From the NCBI GenBank assembly GCA_026225095.1, contig JAMFSC010000006.1, positions 1 to 39,320 of the forward strand: a DNA stretch of 39,320 nt. The letters run 5' to 3'. Source of the DNA: a bacterium. GTDB lineage: Bacteria > Acidobacteriota > Terriglobia > Terriglobales > Acidobacteriaceae. Shown here piece by piece: positions 17,036 through 24,039 of the stretch. Position numbers and translations under genes: made by a program. The notes beneath the pieces are model-generated. The model was not told the origin of the DNA, made no database searches, and saw only the letters and a list, made by a program, of their open reading frames with translations. How positions within the stretch are numbered: the first letter of the stretch is position 1; each line of letters begins with the position of its first letter.

Positions 17036-17093
17036 GTACCCCCCCCTCCCCCTTATCCCTTCAAAGTATTCAAACGAAACGACCTAAGTCCAA
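17036..17093 (+). repeat. Intergenic repeat, copy A (poly-C box plus CAAAGTnTTCAAACGA dyad block)
   Basis: GTACC followed by C-rich sequence (run of eight C, T, run of five C), then a 32-base block at 17062-17093 beginning CAAAGTATTCAAACGA and ending GACCTAAGTCCAA. It matches the block at 23839-23870 at 27 of 32 positions, with the same GTACCCCCCCCTCCCCC box in front. It lies 24 bases upstream of the ribD ATG. Its function is unknown; it looks like a member of a dispersed intergenic repeat family. Confidence 0.65.
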
Positions 17094-17122
17094 AAGGCAA
17101 AGCCCAGGAAAAATCCAAATAA

Positions 17123-17146
17123 AAGGTCCGACCGGGGCCGGACCTT
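17123..17146. terminator. GC-rich hairpin, terminator-like
   Basis: AAGGTCCG (17123-17130) pairs perfectly with CGGACCTT (17139-17146) around an 8-base loop. Read on the minus strand it is followed by TTTTATTTGG, which resembles an intrinsic terminator or attenuator ahead of ribD. No gene transcribed into it from the right is known, so an attenuation role in the ribD leader is as likely as termination. Confidence 0.4.
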
Positions 17147-17424
17147 CCTCGAACGCTCTCCGTCGAGCTTATCAGGGGTGTCAAGTGTCAAGCTGCACGG
17201 GTTTCGCTCAAGTGGCACCGCGGAAGGGAAGGCCGCTTCCATTTCGGGATTCACGGGCAAATGAAAAGCGAATCTGCCGAAGATGGGCGTAGAACCGGGG
17301 CGTGGCGACGATACTCTGCAGATGCGTGCATCGGACTCCACCCGAGCTGGTGGGTTTGGCGGATGTTGTCGCCAAGAAAGGCCAACAGACGAGGCTGGAC
17401 GAGGATGAGCATTGAGGGGTGATG

Positions 17425-18681
17425 ATGGCAGGGATCGGTGACGATGAGAGATTGACCCGCCGGAGCTTTCTGGGGGCGGCGGCAGCGGTGCTCAGTACCG
17501 GGGCGGCGGTGATGCCGGGGGCCTTCGGGCAGACGTCGGAGGAGATGAGGAAGGGTAAGGGAAACCGTTCGGCCCAGAATCCGGGTGCGGTCAATCGACC
17601 GTTGGTTAAGGAGAATCCGGATTCCGACCTGCCTCCGGATACCGATCAAGGGGATATTGCGCCCTTCTGGTACTCATTCGATCTCGCGCATCGGCGAATC
17701 CAGGACGGGGGATGGACGCGCCAGGTAACGGCGAGGGATCTGCCGGTCTCGAGGGAGATGGCGGGCGTGAATATGCGCCTGACAGCCGGGAGCTATCGCG
17801 AGCTGCACTGGCACACGGCCAACGAGTGGGCGTATATGCTGTACGGCAATGCGCGGGTGACGGTATTGAATCCCGATGGAACGATCTTCATCGGGGATGT
17901 TGGGGACGGCGATCTCTGGTACTTTCCGGCCGGCTATCCGCACTCGCTGCAAGGACTGGGACCGGATGGATGCGAGTTTCTCCTGGTCTTTGACGAGTCC
18001 AATTTCTCGGAGTACCAGACGTTCACGCTGTCGGACTGGTTGCTGCATACTCCTCCGGAGGTCCTGAGCAAGAGCATGCGGCTGCCGGAGAGTGCGGTGG
18101 CCAAGTTTCCCAAGGAGGAGTTGTACATCTTCCAGGGGGTTATTCCGGGATCGCTCGAAGCGGACAGGAAGGCGGTCGGGGGGAAGGCCGTCGAATCCAA
18201 GGTGGACTATACCTTCCGGATGCTGGCGATGAAGCCGAACAAGGAGAGTGCGAGCGGGGATACGCGCATCGTGGACGCAAGTGTATTTCCGCCATCGAAG
18301 GCGATCGCCGCGGCCCTGGTGACGATCAAACCGGGAGCCCTGCGGGAGATGCACTGGCATCCGAACTCATCGGAGTGGCAGTACTGGGTGAAGGGAAGCG
18401 GGCGGATGACTGTGTTCGCATCCTCCGGCAAGGCGCGGACGATGGACTTCAAGGCCAACGATGTGGGCTATGTTCCGATCGTCGCGGGGCACTATGTGGA
18501 GAACACCGGAACGGAGGACCTCGTCTATCTGGCCACCTTCAAGAGCCCGTACTATGCGGACTTTTCGTTGAACCGGTGGCTGCGCCGGGTTCCTCCCTGG
18601 CTGGTGAAGGATCATCTCAGCCTGGACGAGAAGGAGCTGAAGATGATTCCGAGTGGCGACGATGAGGTGGTAGGGCGCTAG
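17425..18681 (+). CDS. oxdC: Tat-exported bicupin oxalate decarboxylase
   Basis: 418 residues that convert oxalate to formate and CO2 with manganese. A Tat signal (LTRRSFLGAAAAVLS, residues 10-24) predicts folded export. Two cupin domains each keep four metal ligands: HWHTANEW (H128, H130, E134) with H173 in YPHSLQG, and HWHPNSSEW (H310, H312, E317) with H356 in AGHYVENTG. The active-site lid, SENS in Bacillus OxdC, is SEYQ here (S195-Q198); the Glu essential for decarboxylation is kept. Length and colinearity with OxdC are close throughout. The start is one of GTG 17419, ATG 17422 or ATG 17425; I chose 17425 because GAGGGG ends 5 bases before it. Formate released outside the cell could feed respiration. 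Oxalate oxidase activity is less likely but not excluded. Confidence 0.9.
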   Translation: MAGIGDDERLTRRSFLGAAAAVLSTGAAVMPGAFGQTSEEMRKGKGNRSAQNPGAVNRPLVKENPDSDLPPDTDQGDIAPFWYSFDLAHRRIQDGGWTRQVTARDLPVSREMAGVNMRLTAGSYRELHWHTANEWAYMLYGNARVTVLNPDGTIFIGDVGDGDLWYFPAGYPHSLQGLGPDGCEFLLVFDESNFSEYQTFTLSDWLLHTPPEVLSKSMRLPESAVAKFPKEELYIFQGVIPGSLEADRKAVGGKAVESKVDYTFRMLAMKPNKESASGDTRIVDASVFPPSKAIAAALVTIKPGALREMHWHPNSSEWQYWVKGSGRMTVFASSGKARTMDFKANDVGYVPIVAGHYVENTGTEDLVYLATFKSPYYADFSLNRWLRRVPPWLVKDHLSLDEKELKMIPSGDDEVVGR

Positions 18682-18737
18682 CAGAAGAAGAACGCGACGC
18701 GTTGATTGCTGAGCAGGAGAGATTCGCTTCGAGGGTG

Positions 18738-19742
18738 TCAGACCTCGCGGGAGGCGGACAGGGATTGGTCCATGGTGAAGACAACTCGTGGCTTGCCCGT
18801 GGACCGGTCCCACACCTCCGATACTTCGCGGAGAGGCACTGGGATGGTGGCAATCTTCAGGGCTGCCGGCTGAACCGCCTCGAAGACCATTCTGACCGAT
18901 TGCAACAGCGCGGGCAGAGCGACGCTCTTCACACCGCACCCCATCAGCATGATCGCCGATGAGCGGAGGGCCGCGCCCGGAAGTTCCACGTTATCTTCCT
19001 GGCTGGCGCTCCCGACATGAATGAAGCGGACCGGCGTAACGTCTTCCGCGCCTTTCGCGACGGCCACGATGATCGTCCGGGCGCTGTGCCCCCAGAGATA
19101 GTCGACGACTACGTTGATTCCCTCCGAGAAGGCCTGTTTCAGAGCAGATTCGTAGTCTTCGGCTCCCGATGGATCGAGAGGTCCCAGGGCAAAGGGGATG
19201 ATGATGTCCGCTCCAAGCTGCTTGAGCTCTTCGAGCTCATGGGCGTTGCGACCTGTGGCGATTACCCTGCGCGCTCCCAGGTGCTTCGCCAACTGGACTG
19301 CGAGTCGTCCTGCCGTACTGGTGGCGCCGTTTACCAGAACGGTCTCACCGGGGATGAGGTGGGCGCGCTCGACGAGGGCAGCCCAGGCGGACATTCCTGG
19401 ATTTGCGATGGCGGCGGCGGTGATGTCGTCGAGAGACTCCGGAACATCGATGCAATGGCTGGCGGAAACGGGGCAGATCTCGGCGAGAGCACCAAAGGGC
19501 GGCTCCGGTAAAGCGAAATAGACCCGCCTCCCATCCTGAGTGATTCCGACACCGTCGTATCCGGCAACGGCTGTGGAGCCTCCTCGGGAGCTATAGTGCG
19601 ATCCAGAGGCGCGTGACTTTGTGAAATGGCTAAGGGCGGAGGCGCGGACCAGGATGAGCTCTTCGCCCGGCTTTGCCGTGGGTGCCTCGAAATCGCCGTA
19701 GATGGGCGTTGCGCCGGGGGCGGTGACAATGGCTGCTTTCAT
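18738..19742 (-). CDS. MDR-superfamily (quinone oxidoreductase/alcohol dehydrogenase-like) NAD(P)H-dependent oxidoreductase
   Basis: 334 residues from the ATG at 19742 (preceded by GGGAGATCCTCC). N-terminal GroES-like domain (KPGEELILVRASALSHF) and Rossmann domain with 'ETVLVNGATSTAGRLAVQLA' followed by 'GARRVIATGRN'. The Cys and His that bind catalytic zinc in true alcohol dehydrogenases are absent (SALSHFTKSRASG), placing it with zinc-independent quinone or enone reductases. It is divergent from a TetR regulator gene 113 bp away, and duplicated operator-like sites lie between, so it is probably repressed by that regulator and induced by a small reactive compound. The substrate is unknown. 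Confidence 0.85.
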   Translation of the reverse strand: MKAAIVTAPGATPIYGDFEAPTAKPGEELILVRASALSHFTKSRASGSHYSSRGGSTAVAGYDGVGITQDGRRVYFALPEPPFGALAEICPVSASHCIDVPESLDDITAAAIANPGMSAWAALVERAHLIPGETVLVNGATSTAGRLAVQLAKHLGARRVIATGRNAHELEELKQLGADIIIPFALGPLDPSGAEDYESALKQAFSEGINVVVDYLWGHSARTIIVAVAKGAEDVTPVRFIHVGSASQEDNVELPGAALRSSAIMLMGCGVKSVALPALLQSVRMVFEAVQPAALKIATIPVPLREVSEVWDRSTGKPRVVFTMDQSLSASREV

Positions 19743-19789
19743 GGAGGATCTCCCTGTTGTCGATCGAGCCCACCTGGGCTCTTCCAGAA

Positions 19790-19826
19790 AATCTAACAAC
19801 GTTCGATAAATCTAACATAGTTCAAT
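19790..19826. promoter_or_regulatory. Duplicated 18-bp operator-like sites between divergent reductase and TetR genes
   Basis: Two direct repeats, AATCTAACAACGTTCGAT (19790-19807) and AATCTAACATAGTTCAAT (19809-19826), agree at 15 of 18 positions and start 19 bp apart, about two helical turns. Each contains AAC-N3-GTT dyad symmetry, as expected for dimeric repressors. They lie 47 bp from the reductase ATG and about 30 bp from the TetR gene start, where a TetR-family protein would control both promoters. The binding partner is inferred from position. Confidence 0.6.
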
Positions 19827-19855
19827 CATGCGCGTCCTGTTGTTATGCTCAGTGC

Positions 19856-20521
19856 GTGAAGATCAATCGAGACATGGTGACGCGGGCGGGGCTGAAGCTG
19901 CTCAACGAAGAGGGGTTGGAGCAGCTGACGCTTCGCCGCCTGGGAACCGAACTCAACGTGCAGGCCGCGACGATCTATTGGCATTTCAAGAGCAAGGAGG
20001 AGTTGCTGGATGAGATGGCGACGACGGTGCTGGCGGAGGGTGCCGAGCGACTCGTGCCTGCGCGGAAGACATCGGATTGGAAGGTCTGGGCGTCTACGTT
20101 TGGAGAGGGATTGCGCAGGACGCTGCTGGCCTATCGGGACGGCGGACGGATGGTGGCGGGGACGAGGTTGACGAACCTGGAGTACCTCAAGACCACGGAG
20201 CGAATCGGAAGCCAGATGCTTGCGGCGGGTTTTTCCGTGCGATCGGCCGTGGTCCTCTTCGGTACCATCTACAACTACACGCTCAGCTTCGTGATGGAGG
20301 AACAGGCGGTCTTTCCGACGCCTGGCCAGCGCTCTCCACGGTACTCGGTCGAAGAGCGAAACGCACGTCTCGACCCGCAGACGTTTCCGTTCCTCCGGCA
20401 GACGTCAGGGATCCTGTTCGATCGATACGATCGGCGCTATCGGGAGGGGCTGGAGATGATCCTGCGAGGAGCTCGGCAAGATGAGGCACGGAGCGCCGGA
20501 AGACGAGACGCGAAGAAATAG
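19856..20521 (+). CDS. TetR-family transcriptional regulator (TetR_C type)
   Basis: 221 residues from a GTG start: 'VKINRDMVTRAGLKLLNEEG' matches the classic start of TetR-class repressors, so the longer frame from 19757 (which would run through the operator region) was not used. HTH: 'LTLRRLGTELNVQAATIYWHFKSKEELL' region (about 23-52), split here as LGTELNVQAATIYWHF for the recognition part. The C-terminal half is helical, as in TetR_C ligand-binding domains. No strong ribosome-binding site is seen, and the mRNA may be nearly leaderless. It is divergent from the MDR reductase gene, with paired operator-like sites between, so it probably represses both genes until a ligand binds. Confidence 0.85.
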   Translation: MKINRDMVTRAGLKLLNEEGLEQLTLRRLGTELNVQAATIYWHFKSKEELLDEMATTVLAEGAERLVPARKTSDWKVWASTFGEGLRRTLLAYRDGGRMVAGTRLTNLEYLKTTERIGSQMLAAGFSVRSAVVLFGTIYNYTLSFVMEEQAVFPTPGQRSPRYSVEERNARLDPQTFPFLRQTSGILFDRYDRRYREGLEMILRGARQDEARSAGRRDAKK

Positions 20522-20675
20522 CCTGAAGCATTCAGTCGTGAATGATTCGGCCAACGTCATGATTCCGAGCCTCATTCTTTCGCATCCTATGGAGCAACCG
20601 GACGTTGGTTTGCATCGAGTGTGGCAACGTCGATGGCCATCGTGCCGGCAGGGCTGCCTGGAGGTGCCCATCTTG

Positions 20676-20885
20676 ATGGCGAATCGCAAGAGCGTTCTTC
20701 TCTCGCTGGTCCTGACCTTTTTCCTCGGTCCGTTTGGAATGCTCTACAGCACGGTAACGGGTGCGGTCGTGATGCTCGTTCTTTATATTGCGCTGGGTAT
20801 TCCCACGTTTGGTTGGGCGATTGCGGGGCTCCATCCCATTGCGATGATCTGGGGTGCGTGGGCTGCGCATAGCGCAAATCAGTAG
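20676..20885 (+). CDS. Small two-helix membrane protein of unknown function
   Basis: 69 residues, starting MANRKSVLLSLVLTFFLGPF, with two hydrophobic helices (about 6-21 and 26-62, the second long or split) and almost no charged residues after position 5. GGAGGT lies 10 bases before the ATG at 20676. It follows the TetR gene by 154 bp and is itself followed by a strong terminator. The 'FFLGPFGMLYSTVTGA' pattern resembles small TM2-like or YkvI-like membrane proteins with a glycine-proline turn, but I do not recognise the family firmly. Confidence 0.6.
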   Translation: MANRKSVLLSLVLTFFLGPFGMLYSTVTGAVVMLVLYIALGIPTFGWAIAGLHPIAMIWGAWAAHSANQ

Positions 20886-20931
20886 AGGTGGTGGGATCGA
20901 ATCCTGTTCGAGGGGGACCGCAGGATCAATC

Positions 20932-20972
20932 AAACGCATACAGGCCCGGGCTAGCCGGGCCTGTATGCGTTT
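20932..20972. terminator. Strong bidirectional intrinsic terminator (18-bp perfect stem)
   Basis: An 18-base arm (20932-20949, AAACGCATACAGGCCCGG) is followed by a 5-base loop and its exact reverse complement (20955-20972). The arm begins AAA and ends TTT with two further T, so U-tracts exist for both directions. It lies between the stop of the small membrane protein (+) and the stop of the LVIVD protein (-), as expected for a shared terminator of convergent genes. Confidence 0.9.
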
Positions 20973-20989
20973 TTCAGGATGAGACAGAC

Positions 20990-22999
20990 TTACATCATGA
21001 TCGCGGCGAGCGCGTGCATGCGTTTTGCATCCTCTGGCGTCTGGGCGGAGTCGGCATCCTTTTCGAGGCTCATGGCGATGGCGTGAAGCTGCTTCGGCTT
21101 GGAGTGAGAGGACTCAGCCTTGGCGACTGCCTCCTTGAGGGATGCCAGGCGCTCGGGTGTGAGGGAGGTGCCGCGGGCGAGTTGGTCGAGGTATGCCTTG
21201 GCGACGACGAAGTTCTGCGGCCAGGTGAACTGCTGCTGATTCTGGACGTTGAGTTCGGTGACCTTGACCAGTTTGGCGGCATCGATCTCGTTCTGTGTCA
21301 GGAACTTGCTTGGGACGAGTTGGAACACGTCCACACCGCGTGCGATCTCGGAGCCGTAGATGTAGCCGTTGTACCAGTAGGTCGACCACTGGCCTCCCAT
21401 GGCGTGGCGGGTGGCGTCGACGGGACCGCGATCGAAGAAGCCGATCTCCATCGGGTGGGAGACGTCGGTGAAGTCGACGATGGAGACTCCGCCCTGGTAC
21501 CAGGACTGGACCTCGATGTCGCGGCCGGGGATGGGGATGAGCGAGCCGTTGTGGGCGACGCAGTTTTCAAGCTCGGTCTGGGGGGCGGGCATCTTGTAGT
21601 AGGAGGCGAGGGTCAGCTTGCCGGCGTTGAGCTTGAAGATCGCGTCGGCGCCCCAGTTCATGGGATCGGAGGCGCGGCAGCGGGGCTGGCCGCCGCCACC
21701 CCACTCGTCGGTGAAGAGGACCTTCGTGCCGTCGTTGGAGAAATTCGCGGAGTGCCAGAAGGCGTAGTTGGGGTCGCTGACGGCGTCGATGCGGACGGGG
21801 TGGACAGGGTCCTTGATGTCGAGGAGGATGCCGTTGCCGGAGCAGGCTCCCGCGGCGAGACCGAGGGCGGAGTAGACGGTGATGTCATGGCAGCCGCGCG
21901 TCATGGACGTCGTCTGGGTGCCTTCGCCGTGGTTGCCACCCTTCCAGAGGCCGTTCATGTCGCCGGTCTGGGGATCGGTGAAGATGCGGGGGCTGGCGAC
22001 GACCTTGGCCATCTCGGGATGGGCGACGGGGACCTTGATGATGACGATGGTGAAGAGGGCGGTGTTGGGATCCTGGCCAGGATCTCCGCCGGAGCAGCCG
22101 TTGAGCTCTTCCGATGGGCGGACGGGGGCGGAGCCGGAGACGTAGATGTAGACGTTGTCCTTATCCTTGGGGTCGAGGACGAGGGTGTGCGTGTGGGATC
22201 CACGGCAGGTCTGGACGTCGGCTACCTGGCGGGGCTTCGTGATGTCGGAGATATCGAAGATGCGGACGCCCTTGACGCGGTCGGGGCTGGGGGGCGGTGG
22301 AGGGGGCATCTGGCGGGCTGCAGCCGGGGCTCCGGGTTCGGCGGGGGCTGGTGGCGGCGGGGTTGGGGGTGGAACGTAGCCGGCGGGGAGGGGGATTCCC
22401 TGGGCTCCGCAGTCGAGGCGGCCGTTGGCGGCTTCGACCGACATGAAGAGGAGATGGCCGTAGACGGAGACGTCTCCCTGGCCGCCGGGACAGACCATGG
22501 AGGTGACCAGTTTGAGCTTGGCGGGGTCGGTGATGTCGTAGAAGTTGACGCCGTTATAGTTTCCGACGATCAGGGTGTGTCCACCGAAGGCGAGGTCGGA
22601 GTTGGTTCCGCCGTAGGGGCTGGGGGCGCGGGCGGGACGGGGTGCCGGGGGGGCTCCCGGAGCTGGCGGGGGCGGGGGAGGGGCATTGGCGGGATCGGGG
22701 GCGGCGTCGATGGCCGCGATGGCGGCGAGGTCGGGGGAGAAGCCCGGAGGCTTGGGCAGGGAGACGAGGCGCTCGAGGCCAGAGGCGGCTTCGGCGGCGT
22801 CGTAGAGTCCGCCCTTTAGGCCTACGCGCGGATCGTCGGAGCCGGTGCGGGGGTTGACGTAGACAGAGGAGGGGGGCGGTGCGGCGGGGGCCTTCCCGGA
22901 GGTGGCCATGGCGCTGCCTCCCTGGGCGTTGGCCAGGAGGGTGCAGGACAAGGCTGCGGCGAGGGTGAGGGCACGGCGGAGGGGCGGGGAAGCTTTCAT
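20990..22999 (-). CDS. Exported LVIVD-repeat beta-propeller protein with proline-rich insertions
   Basis: 669 residues with a signal peptide (MKASPPLRRALTLAAALSCT, ending near LLANAQG). The body holds repeated beta-propeller blades of the LVIVD kind: 'GHTLIVGNYNGVNFYDITDP', 'VKGVRIFDISDITKPRQVAD', 'GNGILLDIKDPVHPVRID', 'GGVSIVDFTDVSHPMEIG'. Two proline-rich stretches (about 107-128 and 213-243, with runs of six Pro) interrupt it. The C-terminus (about 590-669) is a charged helical tail. Paired cysteines near the blades may form disulfides. Its ATG overlaps the stop of the upstream DUF305 gene (ATGA), and AAGGAG precedes it, so the two are co-translated. It is probably a surface or periplasmic binding protein; no enzyme motif is seen. 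Confidence 0.85.
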   Translation of the reverse strand: MKASPPLRRALTLAAALSCTLLANAQGGSAMATSGKAPAAPPPSSVYVNPRTGSDDPRVGLKGGLYDAAEAASGLERLVSLPKPPGFSPDLAAIAAIDAAPDPANAPPPPPPAPGAPPAPRPARAPSPYGGTNSDLAFGGHTLIVGNYNGVNFYDITDPAKLKLVTSMVCPGGQGDVSVYGHLLFMSVEAANGRLDCGAQGIPLPAGYVPPPTPPPPAPAEPGAPAAARQMPPPPPPSPDRVKGVRIFDISDITKPRQVADVQTCRGSHTHTLVLDPKDKDNVYIYVSGSAPVRPSEELNGCSGGDPGQDPNTALFTIVIIKVPVAHPEMAKVVASPRIFTDPQTGDMNGLWKGGNHGEGTQTTSMTRGCHDITVYSALGLAAGACSGNGILLDIKDPVHPVRIDAVSDPNYAFWHSANFSNDGTKVLFTDEWGGGGQPRCRASDPMNWGADAIFKLNAGKLTLASYYKMPAPQTELENCVAHNGSLIPIPGRDIEVQSWYQGGVSIVDFTDVSHPMEIGFFDRGPVDATRHAMGGQWSTYWYNGYIYGSEIARGVDVFQLVPSKFLTQNEIDAAKLVKVTELNVQNQQQFTWPQNFVVAKAYLDQLARGTSLTPERLASLKEAVAKAESSHSKPKQLHAIAMSLEKDADSAQTPEDAKRMHALAAIMM

Positions 23000-23655
23000 G
23001 GTTTCTCCTTCTTGAGTAGGCCGTGCATGATGTCAATCTCGGCGAGCTGGGTGTTGTCCACGTCGCTGGCGAAGTCGAAGAGTTGGGGGTCCTGGCCGGT
23101 GCCGGGGGTGTTGAAGAGCTCCTGGACCATGGTGAGGGCGCCGGTGTGGTGCTGGATCATCCCCGTGAGGAAGAGGTGGTCGAAGGCGGGGCCGGAGGCG
23201 TGGGCGAGGGCGTCCATCTGGGGGGGGGTGAGCATGCCGGGCATGGGGGGCATCTCGTCGGGCATCTGCATTCCGCCCATGTCCATATCCATGTGGGAGC
23301 CGGCGATGGGGATGTGGCGGTCCTGGAGCCACTGCTTCATGTAGCGCATCTCGTCGGTCTGGGAGATGGAGATGCGGGAGCCGAGGGCCTGGACCTCGGG
23401 GTTGTGGCTGCGGGTGCGGAGGAGCTCGGTCATGGCGACGGCCTGGGAGTGGTGCATGATCATGCCGCGCATGAAGGCGATGTCGGCGTCCGATGGCGTG
23501 CGAGGAGAGGTGTCTACGGTCTGCGGGGTGTAGGTCTTGCCGGGATGGCCGGGAGCTCCGGGTTGGACGATCGGCGGGGATTGCTGGGGTCGGGCGGTCG
23601 TTCCTGTGAGGGCGAGGGCGAGGCAGAGCTTGAGGATGGAGGCTTGCTTCGACAA
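22996..23655 (-). CDS. Exported DUF305 protein with Met/His-rich metal-binding segment
   Basis: 219 residues from a TTG at 23655, chosen because GGAGAAG lies just upstream and a signal peptide follows (KQASILKLCLALALTGTTA). The frame stays open farther upstream to an ATG at 23937, but that part reads through the intergenic repeat and has no coding character. DUF305 (four-helix, ferritin-like) motifs appear twice: 'AFMRGMIMHHSQAVAMTELL' and 'LTGMIQHHTGALTMVQELF', with paired His. Between them is a Met-rich stretch 'GSHMDMDMGGMQMPDEMPPM', which suggests copper or silver binding in the periplasm as in CopM-like DUF305 proteins. Its stop overlaps the start of the LVIVD protein gene. Metal specificity is inferred. 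Confidence 0.82.
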   Translation of the reverse strand: MSKQASILKLCLALALTGTTARPQQSPPIVQPGAPGHPGKTYTPQTVDTSPRTPSDADIAFMRGMIMHHSQAVAMTELLRTRSHNPEVQALGSRISISQTDEMRYMKQWLQDRHIPIAGSHMDMDMGGMQMPDEMPPMPGMLTPPQMDALAHASGPAFDHLFLTGMIQHHTGALTMVQELFNTPGTGQDPQLFDFASDVDNTQLAEIDIMHGLLKKEKP

Positions 23656-24039
23656 CCTGCTTCTCCGGGATGGGTTCGGTTCACTGAGCTGGGTGGGAGG
23701 ACGAAGAGGATCGGGGGAGGAGCCGGGAAGATTAATTCGTGGAATTGCTGGAATGTAACATAGGCGGGATTGGGGTGCAATCGGAGGGGTGTTGGAGGGT
23801 GCCTGTCCGGGGTACCCCCCCCTCCCCCCTGTTGGTCGCAAAGTCTTCAAACGATTGGACCTTAGTCCAAATCGGAGATGGGGGAAAGGGCACCCTTTTT
23901 GGGGGATGGCGGGCCACGGGGGCTGTTGCCGCCTCACTCTGCGTCCCGCGGGAGCGGAGTTGTCAAGTGATCGGGTCCTGTTTGCCCGAGGCCGGTGGCG
24001 GTGATGCGGCGGCCGACCTGGGCGAAGTAGTCGGAAGGC
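23656..24039. other. Intergenic region between ftsY and the DUF305 gene
   Basis: About 385 bp between two minus-strand genes. It contains repeat copy B, a small AAAGGG-CA-CCCTTT dyad near 23885-23898 followed by TT, and the TGTCAAGTG element at 23961-23969. The promoter of the DUF305-LVIVD operon and the end of the ftsY transcript must lie here, but I cannot place either with confidence. No separate gene is supported. Confidence 0.5.
23812..23870 (+). repeat. Intergenic repeat, copy B (poly-C box plus CAAAGTnTTCAAACGA dyad block)
   Basis: GTACC with a run of eight C (23815-23822), T, six C, then the 32-base block 23839-23870, which matches copy A at 27 of 32 positions. In this copy the block ends in a perfect hairpin, TTGGAC-CTTA-GTCCAA (23855-23870). 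As in copy A, the next gene downstream on the minus strand starts shortly after (DUF305 gene, about 155 bp away). A TGTCAAGTG element lies 149 bp from the GTACC box, against 143 bp in copy A. Confidence 0.65.

Larger units (their letters stand above)
17013..17424. other. Intergenic region between ribD and the oxalate decarboxylase gene
   Basis: About 410 bp between divergently transcribed genes. It holds repeat copy A next to ribD, the hairpin at 17123-17146, and a TGTCAAGTG element at 17179-17187 that recurs at the same relative place after repeat copy B. The part nearest the cupin gene (about 17200-17420) shows no gene and no confident promoter. Short open frames here have no family features or ribosome-binding sites. 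Confidence 0.6.

Noticed and set aside
17013..17300. FMN riboswitch upstream of ribD
   Set aside because: I looked for the conserved RFN boxes on the minus strand and found none; only a simple hairpin and the repeat are there.
20886..20931. tRNA T-arm-like sequence (GGGATCGAATCC)
   Set aside because: No acceptor, D-arm or anticodon stem can be drawn around it, and it runs directly into the terminator hairpin.
22280..22360. DNA repeat array in the LVIVD gene
   Set aside because: The repetitiveness comes from proline and alanine codon runs within the coding frame, without regular spaced units; not a CRISPR or tandem array.
20888..22819. A 643-codon open frame on the plus strand opposite the LVIVD gene
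   Set aside because: Its sequence is glycine/aspartate/valine-rich shadow coding typical of the antisense of GC-rich genes; the minus-strand frame has a signal peptide and propeller blades, and the plus frame crosses the terminator.
23656..23937. N-terminal extension of the DUF305 gene to an ATG at 23937
   Set aside because: The extension translates the intergenic repeat and has no ribosome-binding site; the TTG at 23655 has GGAGAAG and a signal peptide follows.
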